The notes under the pieces were generated by a model. That model was not told the origin of the DNA. It did no database searches and saw nothing but the letters and a program-made list of their open reading frames with translations. Both the position numbers and the translations under genes were made by a program. A stretch of 38,091 nt of DNA, taken from JAJYTL01 sp046705265 (GTDB lineage: Bacteria > Pseudomonadota > Alphaproteobacteria > Ferrovibrionales > Ferrovibrionaceae). The stretch's first letter is position 1. Each line of letters starts with the position of its first letter. The stretch is taken from NCBI GenBank assembly GCA_046705265.1, contig JBJKQL010000147.1:1-38091 (forward strand). Direction: 5' to 3'. Below, in pieces: positions 1 through 8,696 of the stretch.

Positions 1-1142
1 AGAAAATACCCAAGGTCGGCACTACACGCTCAAATCAGCACCGCGCGCCCGCTAACCGCTTGATCCGATTCGCGCCACATTCGCCAAAACCACAAAAACC
101 GTCCCCCAACTGCGCAAGTCGGGTTAATTCAAGAATACGTCTTGTATCGGGGGGCTCGATCGAACCGTGCAAAAGGAGGGGAGGGGGTATCGGTTGCGGT
201 GGATAGTCGTCGATGGGAGCGGAGAAACTTGGTTGATGCCCCACGGAATTGACAATGCGAAATCAAAGTGTCTAGTGCAGAGCTTGGCCTAGGCGTAGTC
301 GCCGGACGAACGCTACATGTTTAGTCCCGGCATTTGATGGTGCAATCTTATCCACGGCGTGGAAGGAGGCACTATGGGACAAATTCTTCATGGCAGCGCG
401 CAAGCGCTGCAGGCAGTGGCCTCCGAGCCACGCGAACTGAGGCGCGTGAGTAGGCTGGCGCCAGCCAGTTTCGAGCCGGGCCGATCCTGAGATCAGCGCG
501 TCAGGAAGCTTACCGCGCCACGCGCATCGCACGGGGGGCGAATACTGGACACCTAAGCCTGGCGGCCGGCGCACGGAGCCGTGGTCGCCGCTACTCCGGG
601 ACACGCAAATTGACGAGATTGGCTGCCACATCGTTCGAACTGCTGCTCCGGAAGTGGGCACCCATGCCTGGCTCCCGTCGTCACGCCCAAGTTGTCAGCA
701 CCAGCATGTCCGTAAAGACCCCGTGTGCCGCAACGAGAAACAGATGTGCCAAAACCTCTGAGAGAGATGGATCAGTGTCATCCGTAGTTTATTAAACGAA
801 GTTCTAAATGAATATTCTCAATATTGACGCTGATATCTCTAAAAGGCCAGTTATAATATAAAAAAGACAATGAAGCATAGGAAATACTGAAGTTTCGTGT
901 AACGCAAGTGCAGCTCAATTTTGAGAGTCTTCGAATTTATTGAGAGTCGCGTTAACTTTATAATTTACTGGATCGTCCGTGCCTTATAGTCGATGATGGC
1001 AAGCATCTTGCTTCAGTGTGACCTGTCCTGATCAAAGGAATTTGACGGACAAAGGCGCCGGCCACGGGGATGTGGCTCCGGAAAGTAAAAGCGTCCAGCA
1101 AACCAGTGGTTGTGGATCGAGTGCTGTTGGAGGGGGGCTCCG
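1..1142. other. Gene-free left edge
   Basis: I see no convincing gene here. The open frames on both strands are short, lack ribosome binding sites and have shadow-like composition. The part from about 780 to 960 is clearly AT-rich and may hold the promoter of the LuxR-type gene that starts at 1143, but I cannot fix a -35/-10 pair with confidence. One short stretch near 374 resembles the beginning of an IS481-type transposase and is listed separately. Confidence 0.6.
374..400 (+). pseudogene. Possible remnant of an IS481-family transposase start
   Basis: An ATG preceded by GGAAGGAGG opens a frame reading MGQILHGSA. This is very like the conserved first residues of many IS481-family transposases (from memory of the family). 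The similarity stops at once, and the frame ends after about 38 codons without any helix-turn-helix or DDE region. If it is real, it is only a scar of an old insertion. Nine residues could also match by chance. Confidence 0.25.
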
Positions 1143-2288
1143 ATGGATTCGAAAACCGATCGACATGGCCGGGTGCTTGAGTTGATTGGGCGCGTCTATG
1201 ATGCCGCCGCCGATGAAAGACTGTGGCCCGCGATGGCGCCACGGATAGCTCAGGCTTTTGATTGTGCGAGCACTGGCCTGCAGACTCGGGATACCCGCCG
1301 GGGTGATGTCGAGCTCCTTTCCTTGACCGCCAATTACGACACCGCATCTCTCAAGTCCTACGCCACTTACTATGCAGAGCGTGACGTGTGGGTCGAGCGC
1401 GCCGCCAAAGTTGGTCCATCGAAGCTTCTCACGAGCCAGGACATCATCACGGACGAGGAATTCGAGCGTACTGAGATCTATAACGACTTTTGCCGACACC
1501 TCGATCTGTTCTACGTTGTCGGCAGTGTTTTTCCAGTAGGGCCCGATACCATGGCGGGGCTTGGCATTCACCGGCCCCGCAACGCAGGACCCTTTGGTGA
1601 AGCAGATAAGGCGGCGGTTTCGCTGTTCCTTCCGCATTTGCAGCGCGCGCTGCAGATCAGGGAACGGCTGAGAGCGGCTAATATCGAGCGGCAAGCTACT
1701 CTTGAAGGGCTGGAACGGAGCGCGACGGCGACTCTGGTCGTAAGCCGCGATGGACGGGTCCTCTACGCCAACGCGCTTGCAGAACGCCTGCTCCGGGAAG
1801 GTGATGCGATCTTGGCCTCACGAGGGCGAATAGCATCGCGGGCGCGGAAAGCAGGAACTTTGCTCGCGTGTCTTATTCGGGATGCGGCCGATGCCGCCGC
1901 CGGGCAGGGTAAATCGCCGGGTGGAACCGTATCGATCCGACGGGATGATCGGTTGCCATTAACGGTGCTCGTCGCTCCCCTCCGACCCGCCCGGGACGGA
2001 TTTGGCTCACCCATCCCAGCGGCTATCGTCTTTGCTCGCGACCCAGAACAATTAACGCCGATGAGCGCCGCACTTCGGGGGCTCTTTGGCCTGACCTCCG
2101 CCGAGGCAAAGATTGCGAGCGCGGTCGCGGAAGGGAAGTCCATCGAGGATCTCGCCGCAGACCTTCGCATCGGCCTCAGCACCGCCCGCACGCATCTTGC
2201 GCGTATTTTTTCCAAGACCGGAACCAACCGCCAGCCGCAGCTCGTCAGTCTGATCCTCCGCAGCGTGGCTGTCCTGGCGAAGATATAA
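1143..2288 (+). CDS. LuxR-type helix-turn-helix transcriptional regulator
   Basis: Predicted 381-residue cytoplasmic regulator. The C-terminal 65 residues form a LuxR/GerE-type HTH: FGLTSAEAKIASAVAEGKS, then EDLAADLRIGLSTARTHL, then a segment reading KTGTNRQPQLV. A PAS-like core sits in the middle (TLVVSRDGRVLYANALAERL). The first 170 residues have no domain I can name, but they look like the N-terminal region of the large orphan LuxR proteins common in Bradyrhizobium and relatives. I chose the ATG at 1143 because GGAGGGGGG lies a few bases upstream; an in-frame ATG at 1110 has no such site. A short-chain dehydrogenase follows on the same strand after 79 bases and may be co-transcribed or controlled by it. 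The signal is unknown: there is no autoinducer synthase nearby and no receiver domain. Confidence 0.85.
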   Translation: MDSKTDRHGRVLELIGRVYDAAADERLWPAMAPRIAQAFDCASTGLQTRDTRRGDVELLSLTANYDTASLKSYATYYAERDVWVERAAKVGPSKLLTSQDIITDEEFERTEIYNDFCRHLDLFYVVGSVFPVGPDTMAGLGIHRPRNAGPFGEADKAAVSLFLPHLQRALQIRERLRAANIERQATLEGLERSATATLVVSRDGRVLYANALAERLLREGDAILASRGRIASRARKAGTLLACLIRDAADAAAGQGKSPGGTVSIRRDDRLPLTVLVAPLRPARDGFGSPIPAAIVFARDPEQLTPMSAALRGLFGLTSAEAKIASAVAEGKSIEDLAADLRIGLSTARTHLARIFSKTGTNRQPQLVSLILRSVAVLAKI

Positions 2289-2367
2289 ACAGCCGCAGGC
2301 CGTCAGTAGCCTGTGAGCTATTTTCGCCCCGCGGGCAACCATGGCTGAAAACGGATGGAGTTTTGAC

Positions 2368-3165
2368 ATGGCTGAAGTCGCTGTCCCTGCCGCAAAAAGT
2401 GCGCTCGTCACCGGCGCTTCCTCTGGCATTGGCGTCGGCCTCGCACGAGCTTTCGCTCGTGACGGCTACGATCTTGTGCTGGTCGCCCGGAGCGTCGCAA
2501 AAATGGAGACGCTGGCCGAGGAACTGCGTAAGACACACGGCGGCCGCGTGGAGGTGATTGGCGCCGATCTCGGCACCGCTCGCGGCGCCGAGCGTCTGCA
2601 TGCCGAAGTCAAGAACCGTGGAATCGCGCTTGCGGCGCTCGCCAACAATGCTGGACGCGGTGTCTTCGGGCTATTCAAGGATACCGGCCTCTCTGGCGAA
2701 CTCACGATGTTGCAGCTCAACATGATGAGCTTAGTCACGCTGACCAAGCTCTTTCTGCCGGATATCATCGCCGCGCGCGGCGCGATTATGAACACTGCCT
2801 CAACGGCGGCCTTCCAGCCAGGTCCCTATATGGCCGTCTATTTCGCCACCAAGGCGTTCGTGCTGAGCTTCTCCGAAGCGCTCGCAGCCGAACTCGAGGA
2901 TCAGGGCGTCACCGTCACCGCGTTTTGCCCAGGACCGACCGCCACCGGCTTCCTGGACAATGCGGCAATGGGCGATTCAGGGTTCGTAAAAGGCAAGCGG
3001 CTGCCGACCGCCGATTCGGTCGCCGAGGCCGGCTACGCCGCGATGAAGCGCGGCCGCCGCGTTTTCGTTCCCGGTGCAATGAATTGGGCGAGGGTAGAGG
3101 CCGTGCGTTTTACTCCGCGCCGAATGGTGACGGGCATCGTCAAGTCGATGGCCCAACCGCACTGA
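2368..3165 (+). CDS. Short-chain dehydrogenase/reductase (SDR)
   Basis: Predicted 265-residue NAD(P)-dependent oxidoreductase of the classical SDR family, cytoplasmic. The cofactor motif TGASSGIG is at residues 15-22. NNAG is at 93-96, the catalytic serine at about 145 (NTAST), and the YxxxK pair is Y158/K162 (YFATK). A CPGPTATGF segment after the active site matches the DltE/YqjQ-like branch. The basic residues after the first strand (VARS) suggest NADP preference, which is an inference. The ATG at 2368 has GGAG seven bases upstream. An earlier in-frame ATG at 2341 adds nine residues but has no clear ribosome binding site. The substrate cannot be predicted. It follows the LuxR-type gene on the same strand, so the two may form a small unit. 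Confidence 0.9.
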   Translation: MAEVAVPAAKSALVTGASSGIGVGLARAFARDGYDLVLVARSVAKMETLAEELRKTHGGRVEVIGADLGTARGAERLHAEVKNRGIALAALANNAGRGVFGLFKDTGLSGELTMLQLNMMSLVTLTKLFLPDIIAARGAIMNTASTAAFQPGPYMAVYFATKAFVLSFSEALAAELEDQGVTVTAFCPGPTATGFLDNAAMGDSGFVKGKRLPTADSVAEAGYAAMKRGRRVFVPGAMNWARVEAVRFTPRRMVTGIVKSMAQPH

Positions 3166-3654
3166 GTGTCTGTTCAAGTTGGCGCAAGCATCTCGCCCCG
3201 GTCTTTCCGAAAGCTGGAAGCAATCGCCGGCCGTAGCTTGTGGCCCTTATCCTCAGTAGCGCAGCTGACTCGGTAAAAAACACAAGCGACCGGAGGCCAT
3301 CGGAAACTGGAGGGTTCTTAGCTCCGCACGCGGCCACGGTTGGAAATGGATGCCGCTAATGGCTGCCTCACCGATTTTGGCCCACTTCGCGCACCATAGG
3401 CCATAGAGGGTCCTCGCGTTCCGGATCACGTTGTCAGGAGATTGACTGATAAAAACGCCTGCCTCGGGGCAATGGACGGTGCCGTAAGTACGCATTGCTT
3501 ATTCGAGATTTCTTACTCGACCTCATCCAAATGGATGATGTGGCCGCTAAAGACCGAACATACCATTTTTCCGCATGGAACCGTAACAGGTGACAACCTG
3601 CGTAGCGGGTGCCCGACGGGGCGGTCCACGAGCATCTACCGATCGGAGGAAGAA
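3166..3654. other. Intergenic region, no gene seen
   Basis: About 490 bases lie between the SDR gene and the GYD-domain gene. The frame of the downstream gene stays open back to 3442. However, the residues before its methionine at 3655 have no domain-like character, and a strong GGAGGA sits directly before 3655, so I treat this stretch as untranslated. No terminator or promoter could be fixed. Confidence 0.55.
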
Positions 3655-3975
3655 ATGGCAAAATTTCTCATCCAGACTACCTACACGGCGGAAGGTTTAC
3701 GGGGCCTCCAGAAGGACAAGGCGTCGGGACGAAGAGAGGCCATCAGCAAGTTGATGGAAGCGCTCGGCGGCAAGCTTGAAGCGCTCTATTACAGTCTTGG
3801 TGACGAGGATATTGTCATTATCGTCGATGTGCCGAACATCGAGACTGTTGCGGCTGCCTCGATTACCGCGAGTGCCACCGGTCTTCTTAGGAATCGAACG
3901 ACGGCACTCATGACTGTCGAGGAGGTCGATCGAGCCCTTTCGATGAGCGTAGCATTCCGACCGCCTGGCGGCTAG
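3655..3975 (+). CDS. GYD-domain protein
   Basis: Predicted 106-residue protein of the GYD family (PF08734): a small ferredoxin-like alpha/beta fold found widely in alphaproteobacteria, with no established biochemical role. It opens with KFLIQTTYTAEGLRGL and continues through LMEALGGKLEALYYSLGDEDIVIIVDVP, the hallmark core of the family. Its length is normal. The start is the ATG after GGAGGA (3645-3650) with four bases between. It is the last chromosomal-type gene before the left copy of the long direct repeat, so it marks the left shoulder of the accessory island. Confidence 0.85.
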   Translation: MAKFLIQTTYTAEGLRGLQKDKASGRREAISKLMEALGGKLEALYYSLGDEDIVIIVDVPNIETVAAASITASATGLLRNRTTALMTVEEVDRALSMSVAFRPPGG

Positions 3976-4096
3976 TAAGTGCCGCCCCCGATTTGGGTGG
4001 AAGGCGCTCGGCCTTGTCACCTGTGGGGCCTGATAGTTTGATAGCGGCGGGCTGAAGAGATAAGCTGCAAAGGTAGTGCCTTATCCTGCGCAGCAT

Positions 4097-4310
4097 TTCA
4101 TTAACATATTGTTTTGAATGGACTTTCCGTTGCCAAGTCGGGCATGGCCATGCTCGTAAGAAATTAGCAGCTTATGCGTAATTTCGATTAGAAAATTGCA
4201 CGTTATGAGGTCCACTAGTCGCAACATATGGTGTCCGCCGGCCTTCTAACCCCTTGAAATGCCGAGCAATGCAGTAGCAGCTTATGCGTCAACCCACATG
4301 TGGGTTACCC
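4097..4310 (+). repeat. Long direct repeat, left copy (island boundary)
   Basis: About 200 bases align over their whole length with 24013-24215 in the same orientation. Shared blocks include CTCGTAAGAAA / TTCGTAAGAAA, CTTATGCGTAATTTCGAT, TTATGAGGTCCACTAGTCGC and the CTTCTAACCC...TTGAAATG block. The two copies differ at roughly one base in five, by eye. Each contains three copies of a motif close to TAGCARCTTATGCGT (here at 4165-4180, 4216-4231 and 4275-4290). Such clustered sites suggest the end of a recombinase-mobilised element. No recombinase gene remains in the window. Confidence 0.8.
4291..4306. repeat. Perfect 16-base palindrome
   Basis: AACCCACATGTGGGTT is a perfect inverted repeat. 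It sits at the inner end of the left long repeat, directly before two tandem 18-base units. The right copy carries only a degenerate version (CAACGCACACGTAGGGA). It may be a protein binding site or a small cruciform; the function is unknown. Confidence 0.7.
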
Positions 4311-4346
4311 CATAAGCTGCGAGTCGTGACCCCATAAGCTGCGAGT
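4307..4346. repeat. Two tandem 18-base units ACCCCATAAGCTGCGAGT
   Basis: Identical 18-base units lie at 4307-4324 and 4329-4346, a 22-base period. Their core CATAAGCTGCGA is close to the reverse complement of the TAGCAGCTTATGCG motif that occurs inside the long repeat. The locus therefore has the same site in both orientations, as expected for recombinase or transposase binding sites at an element end. Only the left boundary has this tandem pair. Confidence 0.75.
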
Positions 4347-4658
4347 GCTGCGATCTTCGAGCTCCGGCCCGGCGTGAACGTTTCACGGTCTCCGGCTTAA
4401 GCAATTTTTCCGCAGAGCTGCTTCTCGACTTTGCGCCATCGGCGAGCGCATGGCTGAACCTTGCGCGTCAGCCCTATGTTTAGCTGCTTTCCTCTAGGCG
4501 CCTGAACAACTTCAACTCAGCTTTCAAAATTTTAGATTTGGGCGTAAGGCATGCGCGCAGCACATGCGTCATTTCGATACCCGCGCAACAAGACGCTCCC
4601 GCAGTAGACAGGCCATTTCCTCTTCTCCTCCTCGTGAATTTTGACAAGGAGGCTTTCC

Positions 4659-4799
4659 ATGACGAAATCTTCATCGGCCCTGTCCTCACACATTCCTCTT
4701 TTCCCCCAGCGCAGCGCCTCAGCCGGTCTTTGGCGTGCCCTAAAATTCTGTTTCGTCGTCAGTGCGTCAAATGAATTACTTCGTGATTCGCGGTGTTGA
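4659..4799 (+). CDS. Putative small protein, possibly a decayed DUF1127 gene
   Basis: A 46-codon frame starts at an ATG six bases after AAGGAGG, a near-perfect ribosome binding site. The product begins MTKSSSALSSHIPLF, contains GLWRALKF and ends NELLRDSRC. The Ser/Pro-rich start, the L-W-R-A-L core and the late LLRD are reminiscent of DUF1127 (YjiS-like) proteins. In those, LLRD-IG is followed by a further 15-20 residues, and here the frame stops at once. Codons in another frame downstream (ending GGSHDMR) could be the lost tail, which would make this a frameshifted relic. Both the coding status and the family link are tentative. It is close to the left end of the island and faces the importer genes. 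Confidence 0.3.
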   Translation: MTKSSSALSSHIPLFPQRSASAGLWRALKFCFVVSASNELLRDSRC

Positions 4800-4865
4800 A
4801 GTTCAGGTAGAGGTCACGATTGCGCGGCGGATCACACGATATGAGGTAAGACACCTTTGAGGGTG

Positions 4866-5792
4866 CTACGATCCGCGTCTGAAAGGCAGGCTGAGGGCCG
4901 CAGGCGACCGACTGCTACCAACCATGCCGCCGATTGCAAGTAGTGCCAATACATATGGCAGCATCATGAAGATAGCCACTGGCACGTTCAACCCAAGGGC
5001 CGGCACGACAAACTGCAGATCAGTCGCAAAGCCGAAAAGGATGCACGCCCAGAATGTCCTTCCAACCTCCCAGCCGCCGAATATTACCGCGGTGATGGCA
5101 AGATAACCCGCACCGTTCGTCATATTCTCGGTAAAAGTATGAATCGACACGAGCGATAGATAAGCGCCACCAAGGCCAGCCATCAAACCAGTAAATATTA
5201 CGCATCCATACCGGATTTTCGTCACGCTGAGCCCTGCCTCGTCAGCTGTTCTCGGTCTCTCTCCGGTTGCTTTGATCGCCAAGCCAAGAGCGCTCCGGTC
5301 AAGTGTCCACCAAGTGAGGAGAACCATCGCCACTGCGACATAAGTCAAGGTGGAGTACTGGAATAGCCAGGGTCCTACGAGAGGGATGTCACTCAGCACC
5401 GGAATATGGATATGTGTAAACCCCGGTATGGTTTTCCGAGAAAGCGGGCCGAATATTTCCCGGTACAAAAAGGTTGTCGCGCCGAGTGCTAAAATGTTGA
5501 AGCCGAGGCCGACCACTAGCTGGTTGGCCCGAAGGGTTACACTTGAGATTGCCTGTGCCAGACCGAGGACGACTCCAACGGCTGCTGCTAGGGCGATACC
5601 AAGAACAGGGCTTCCGGTGGCCCACGAACCGAGAGCGCCTGCAAAGGCGCCACAGAGCATCATCCCCTCTAGGCTGAGGTTTAGAACACCAGAGCGCTCG
5701 CTCACCAATTCGCCAGTCCCCGCGAACACGAGCGGAATTGCGAGTTGGACCGAAGACGTTATGAACGATTGGACCTCGCCAGAATCTATCAT
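4866..5792 (-). CDS. BMP-family ABC transporter permease (second permease)
   Basis: Predicted 308-residue inner-membrane permease of the branched group that includes nucleoside/purine importers (NupC/YufQ-type, BPD_transp_2). About eight to nine hydrophobic segments run through the protein. The family signature is clear: SERSGVLNLSLEGMMLCGAF near residue 31, an ATGERPRTADEAGLSV coupling segment near 176, then GLMAGLGGAYLSL. It starts inside the end of the upstream permease (ATGA overlap at 5789-5792), showing translational coupling. It pairs with that permease to form the membrane channel for the double ATPase and the BMP binding protein. It is the last gene of the importer operon. A weak hairpin with no T-run follows the stop, so no terminator is called. 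Confidence 0.92.
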   Translation of the reverse strand: MIDSGEVQSFITSSVQLAIPLVFAGTGELVSERSGVLNLSLEGMMLCGAFAGALGSWATGSPVLGIALAAAVGVVLGLAQAISSVTLRANQLVVGLGFNILALGATTFLYREIFGPLSRKTIPGFTHIHIPVLSDIPLVGPWLFQYSTLTYVAVAMVLLTWWTLDRSALGLAIKATGERPRTADEAGLSVTKIRYGCVIFTGLMAGLGGAYLSLVSIHTFTENMTNGAGYLAITAVIFGGWEVGRTFWACILFGFATDLQFVVPALGLNVPVAIFMMLPYVLALLAIGGMVGSSRSPAALSLPFRRGS

Positions 5793-6895
5793 CGTGTGGC
5801 CCGATCAAATAGAATAGCCGTGCTGGCAATTGCGATAACGATCAATCCCTGCACCATCGCAACGAGTTGAGCGGGAACTCCGGCAGTGATTTGCACTGCA
5901 ATGCTTCCTGACCTCAGAAAGCCAAAGAGAAGGGCGCCCAAAACGACCCCGATAACAGAGCCCTGCGCCAGTAAGCCCACCACGAGCCCATCCCAGCCAT
6001 AGCCTGAGGAAAATCCACTCGCCAGATAATATTGCGTGCCTTGAATCATGATCGCGCCAGCAAGACCTCCAAATGCGCCAGCGACGACCAATGAGGTAAC
6101 AATCAGCCGTCTGGTTGAAATTCCAGCTCGCTTTGCCGCCATCTCACCCTTCCCTATGGCGCGCAACTTTACGCCAAGGGTGCTCTTCGTGAGAAGAATC
6201 CCCACCAGAATTGTGGCTATGGCAACCAGAAGCAAGCCTACATTCAGGGGCGATTGTGGGTTGTTTGGCAGAAGCATGGGTAGCCGCGTGGCTGCCGGAA
6301 TCGGTAGCGATTGTGGGAGCGAGGACATCGGCGTGATTGGCTGCCTGAGTAACGCTTGTGATTCCACGGCTCCATAGACTATTGGCAATGCGATAAAGGA
6401 GAGAAGCAAGGTACTGATTACCTCGTTTGTTTGCCGTGTCACCTTCATAACACCCGCTATTCCGCCCCACACCCCCCCTGCGACGGCGCCGAGAAGTAGC
6501 GGCGCGAGATACGATAAGGGGTAAGGAAGTGCGGCCGCACCATGCAGCGCAATGGCTGTAGCAAATAGCCCTCCCATCGCTATTTGGCCTTCGCCGCCGA
6601 CGTTTATGAGATTGGCCCTGTTAGCAAATACATAGCCGAGGCCGACAAGTACATAGACCGATGCGCGATTGATCGAGGACCCGACGCTGTATGTTGATCC
6701 GAAGACACCAGTGTAAAATGCCACAACGGCGGTTTTGACGGAGGCTCCAGTCAACGCAATGATCAGGAGCCCGATCGCCAAGGAAATTAGCGTTGCGAGA
6801 ATGGCAACTACGAGCCGTTTCGGAATGAACCGGAGCGAAGACGCTCGTCTGGCCTGCCCCCATCTCGACTCTGCAATTTCAACGTCGGAAACCAT
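5789..6895 (-). CDS. BMP-family ABC transporter permease (first permease)
   Basis: Predicted 368-residue inner-membrane permease (YufP/NupB-type). A short basic cytoplasmic N-terminus is followed by a first membrane helix at about 30-50. The signatures are the NRANLINVGGEGQIAMGGLF stretch (near 92), which matches the partner permease's LNLSLEGMM motif, and the AIGKGEMAAKRAGIS coupling loop near 246. It overlaps the next permease by four bases and lies 149 bases after the ATPase gene, a wider gap than elsewhere in this operon. That gap shows nothing recognisable, and the ribosome binding site for this start is weak, so the exact start is less certain than the gene. Confidence 0.92.
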   Translation of the reverse strand: MVSDVEIAESRWGQARRASSLRFIPKRLVVAILATLISLAIGLLIIALTGASVKTAVVAFYTGVFGSTYSVGSSINRASVYVLVGLGYVFANRANLINVGGEGQIAMGGLFATAIALHGAAALPYPLSYLAPLLLGAVAGGVWGGIAGVMKVTRQTNEVISTLLLSFIALPIVYGAVESQALLRQPITPMSSLPQSLPIPAATRLPMLLPNNPQSPLNVGLLLVAIATILVGILLTKSTLGVKLRAIGKGEMAAKRAGISTRRLIVTSLVVAGAFGGLAGAIMIQGTQYYLASGFSSGYGWDGLVVGLLAQGSVIGVVLGALLFGFLRSGSIAVQITAGVPAQLVAMVQGLIVIAIASTAILFDRATR

Positions 6896-7044
6896 TCCTA
6901 TGACCCACTCGGATTATTGAAGTCCAGCAGCGCGCCGCAGCCAGCCACTCTTGTTGGGTAACTGCGCTATCTCTTCAATCACTCTTTCTGCCGCCTGACA
7001 GGCCTTGCCGAAGAACCCATGCCGTCTTCACCCACCGCGAAATT

Positions 7045-8691
7045 TCACGCGCTTGAATGAACGGAGGCCGTACTCGTCTCTGGAGGATGATCGGAGAAGG
7101 CCCAGGCATGGCCGGCATCCAAATCGGTATGGCCGGACATCAGCGCGCCGATCGCCTCCCTATTCGTAGCAGTAGCTTCCATTTCACCAATGATGGAGCC
7201 ACGGTACATGACAAGAATCCGATCGGATAAGGCCATCAGCTCATCAAGTTCATTGGAGATTAGAAGCACACCAACACCCCGCTCCCGCGCCTCACGTATT
7301 CGCGCATATACAGCGTTTGCCGCTTTGACGTCCAAGCCGCGTGTCGGCATGGCGGCAAGCAGAAAAACAAGATTCTGAAGCGACAACTCCCGGGCAAGGA
7401 CGACTTTCTGCTGATTCCCGCCGGAGAGATTCGCCATTAGGTCGTCCGGGCGGCCGACGACCTCGTATTGCGTCAAGAGTTCCGCGGCTTTAGTTCGTAG
7501 TGCCCTTCGGTTCAAAAGTCCGAAATGGGAAAAGCGATCCATAGAGCCAAGAAACAAGTTTTCGGCCACGCTCATTTCCAAGATGCACCCGACGGCATGC
7601 CGGTCCTCTGGCACGATGCCGGCTCCCGCCGCCGTGATTTCTCGGGGCGATTTACCGGTTACATCAATGCCGCTGATCATCATGGATCCTGTTGCCGGCA
7701 CGACCATTCCAGCGACGACGTCTCCCAGTTGCCTTTGTCCGTTGCCCTCAACGCCGGCAATTCCAACAACCTCGCCGCGAGCCACTGTCAAATTCACATT
7801 GCTTAAGCGCATGGCCCCGGTTTCATCTCGTACCGACACATTCTGGATGACAAAGGCAGGTAATTTCGTTCGGCCATGCTGCGCTTTGGTCTTTGTGCTT
7901 CCTGGCGTCGTACTGGCTATTTCAGGGTCGTTTAAGCTATGCCCAGAGACGATAGAGAATGCCGCGTCAGACAGGGTTGCATCCTGCCCGATCATTGACC
8001 CGATCAGAGCGGGGATACTTGCCGTCGACATGTTGACGGTCTCCACCACTTGCCCAGCGCGCAAAACGGTAGTCCGATCCGCCACCTGCGCGATCTCCGC
8101 CAGTTTATGCGTGACGAGCACGACGCCATGTCCGCGGCTCGCGATGTCTCTGCAAATGCCAAGCATCGCATCTATTTCTCCCGGCGGTAACACAGCCGTC
8201 GGTTCGTCGAGCAATAGCAGTTTAGGATCATTGAACAGGCATTTGATGATTTCGACCCGTTGTCGCTCTCCGATCGACATGGTTGATACCAGCTTCTGCG
8301 GTTCGACCTCCAGCCCATAAGAGCTCTTCAACTCTTCCAATCTACTCAGAGCTTCGGACCGAGGCAGTCGAAGGACGCCACGCCCCAACATCAAATTCTC
8401 TAGAACTGTCATAGTGGGCACCAGGCTGAAGTGCTGGTGGACCATGCCGACGCCAGCGACTATCGCCTCGGCGGGCTTCTTACATAACAGCGGGCGCCCC
8501 TCGATGTGAAACTCTCCCTGGTCCGGCTGAATCACACCGAAGATTAGATTGCAAAGAGTGGACTTCCCGGCGCCGTTCTCGCCGAGCAAGCAATGAACCT
8601 CACCCGCCTTGACTTCCAGGGAAACGGCTTTCAATGCCTGGGTTGCACCAAACGCCTTGCCAACCCCCTTAACAGTGAGGAGTGGAGCCAT
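7045..8691 (-). CDS. Double ABC ATPase of the BMP-type importer
   Basis: Predicted 548-residue protein with two ABC domains, as in NupA/YufO-type nucleoside importers. Domain 1 has Walker A GENGAGKST (37-45), the Q-loop at about 86, the unusual signature STMSIGERQR (137-144) and Walker B LLLLDEPTA (about 158-166). Domain 2 has a degenerate Walker A (GVEGNGQRQ, 313-321), a normal LSGGNQQK (422-429) and a degenerate Walker B followed by PTRGLD. That asymmetry is normal for this family, which has one fully active ATP site. I chose the ATG at 8691, five bases after the binding-protein stop codon. The frame is open further upstream, but that part overlaps the binding-protein gene and has no domain. 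It energises uptake through the two permeases downstream. Confidence 0.93.
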   Translation of the reverse strand: MAPLLTVKGVGKAFGATQALKAVSLEVKAGEVHCLLGENGAGKSTLCNLIFGVIQPDQGEFHIEGRPLLCKKPAEAIVAGVGMVHQHFSLVPTMTVLENLMLGRGVLRLPRSEALSRLEELKSSYGLEVEPQKLVSTMSIGERQRVEIIKCLFNDPKLLLLDEPTAVLPPGEIDAMLGICRDIASRGHGVVLVTHKLAEIAQVADRTTVLRAGQVVETVNMSTASIPALIGSMIGQDATLSDAAFSIVSGHSLNDPEIASTTPGSTKTKAQHGRTKLPAFVIQNVSVRDETGAMRLSNVNLTVARGEVVGIAGVEGNGQRQLGDVVAGMVVPATGSMMISGIDVTGKSPREITAAGAGIVPEDRHAVGCILEMSVAENLFLGSMDRFSHFGLLNRRALRTKAAELLTQYEVVGRPDDLMANLSGGNQQKVVLARELSLQNLVFLLAAMPTRGLDVKAANAVYARIREARERGVGVLLISNELDELMALSDRILVMYRGSIIGEMEATATNREAIGALMSGHTDLDAGHAWAFSDHPPETSTASVHSSA

Positions 8692-8696
8692 CGTGC

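Noticed and set aside
272..661. 129-codon open frame on the minus strand
   Set aside because: No ribosome binding site, no recognisable domain, and atypical composition; probably a chance frame in GC-rich DNA.
7583..8320. Long plus-strand frame opposite the ABC ATPase gene
   Set aside because: It is an antisense shadow of a well-supported ATPase with complete motifs.
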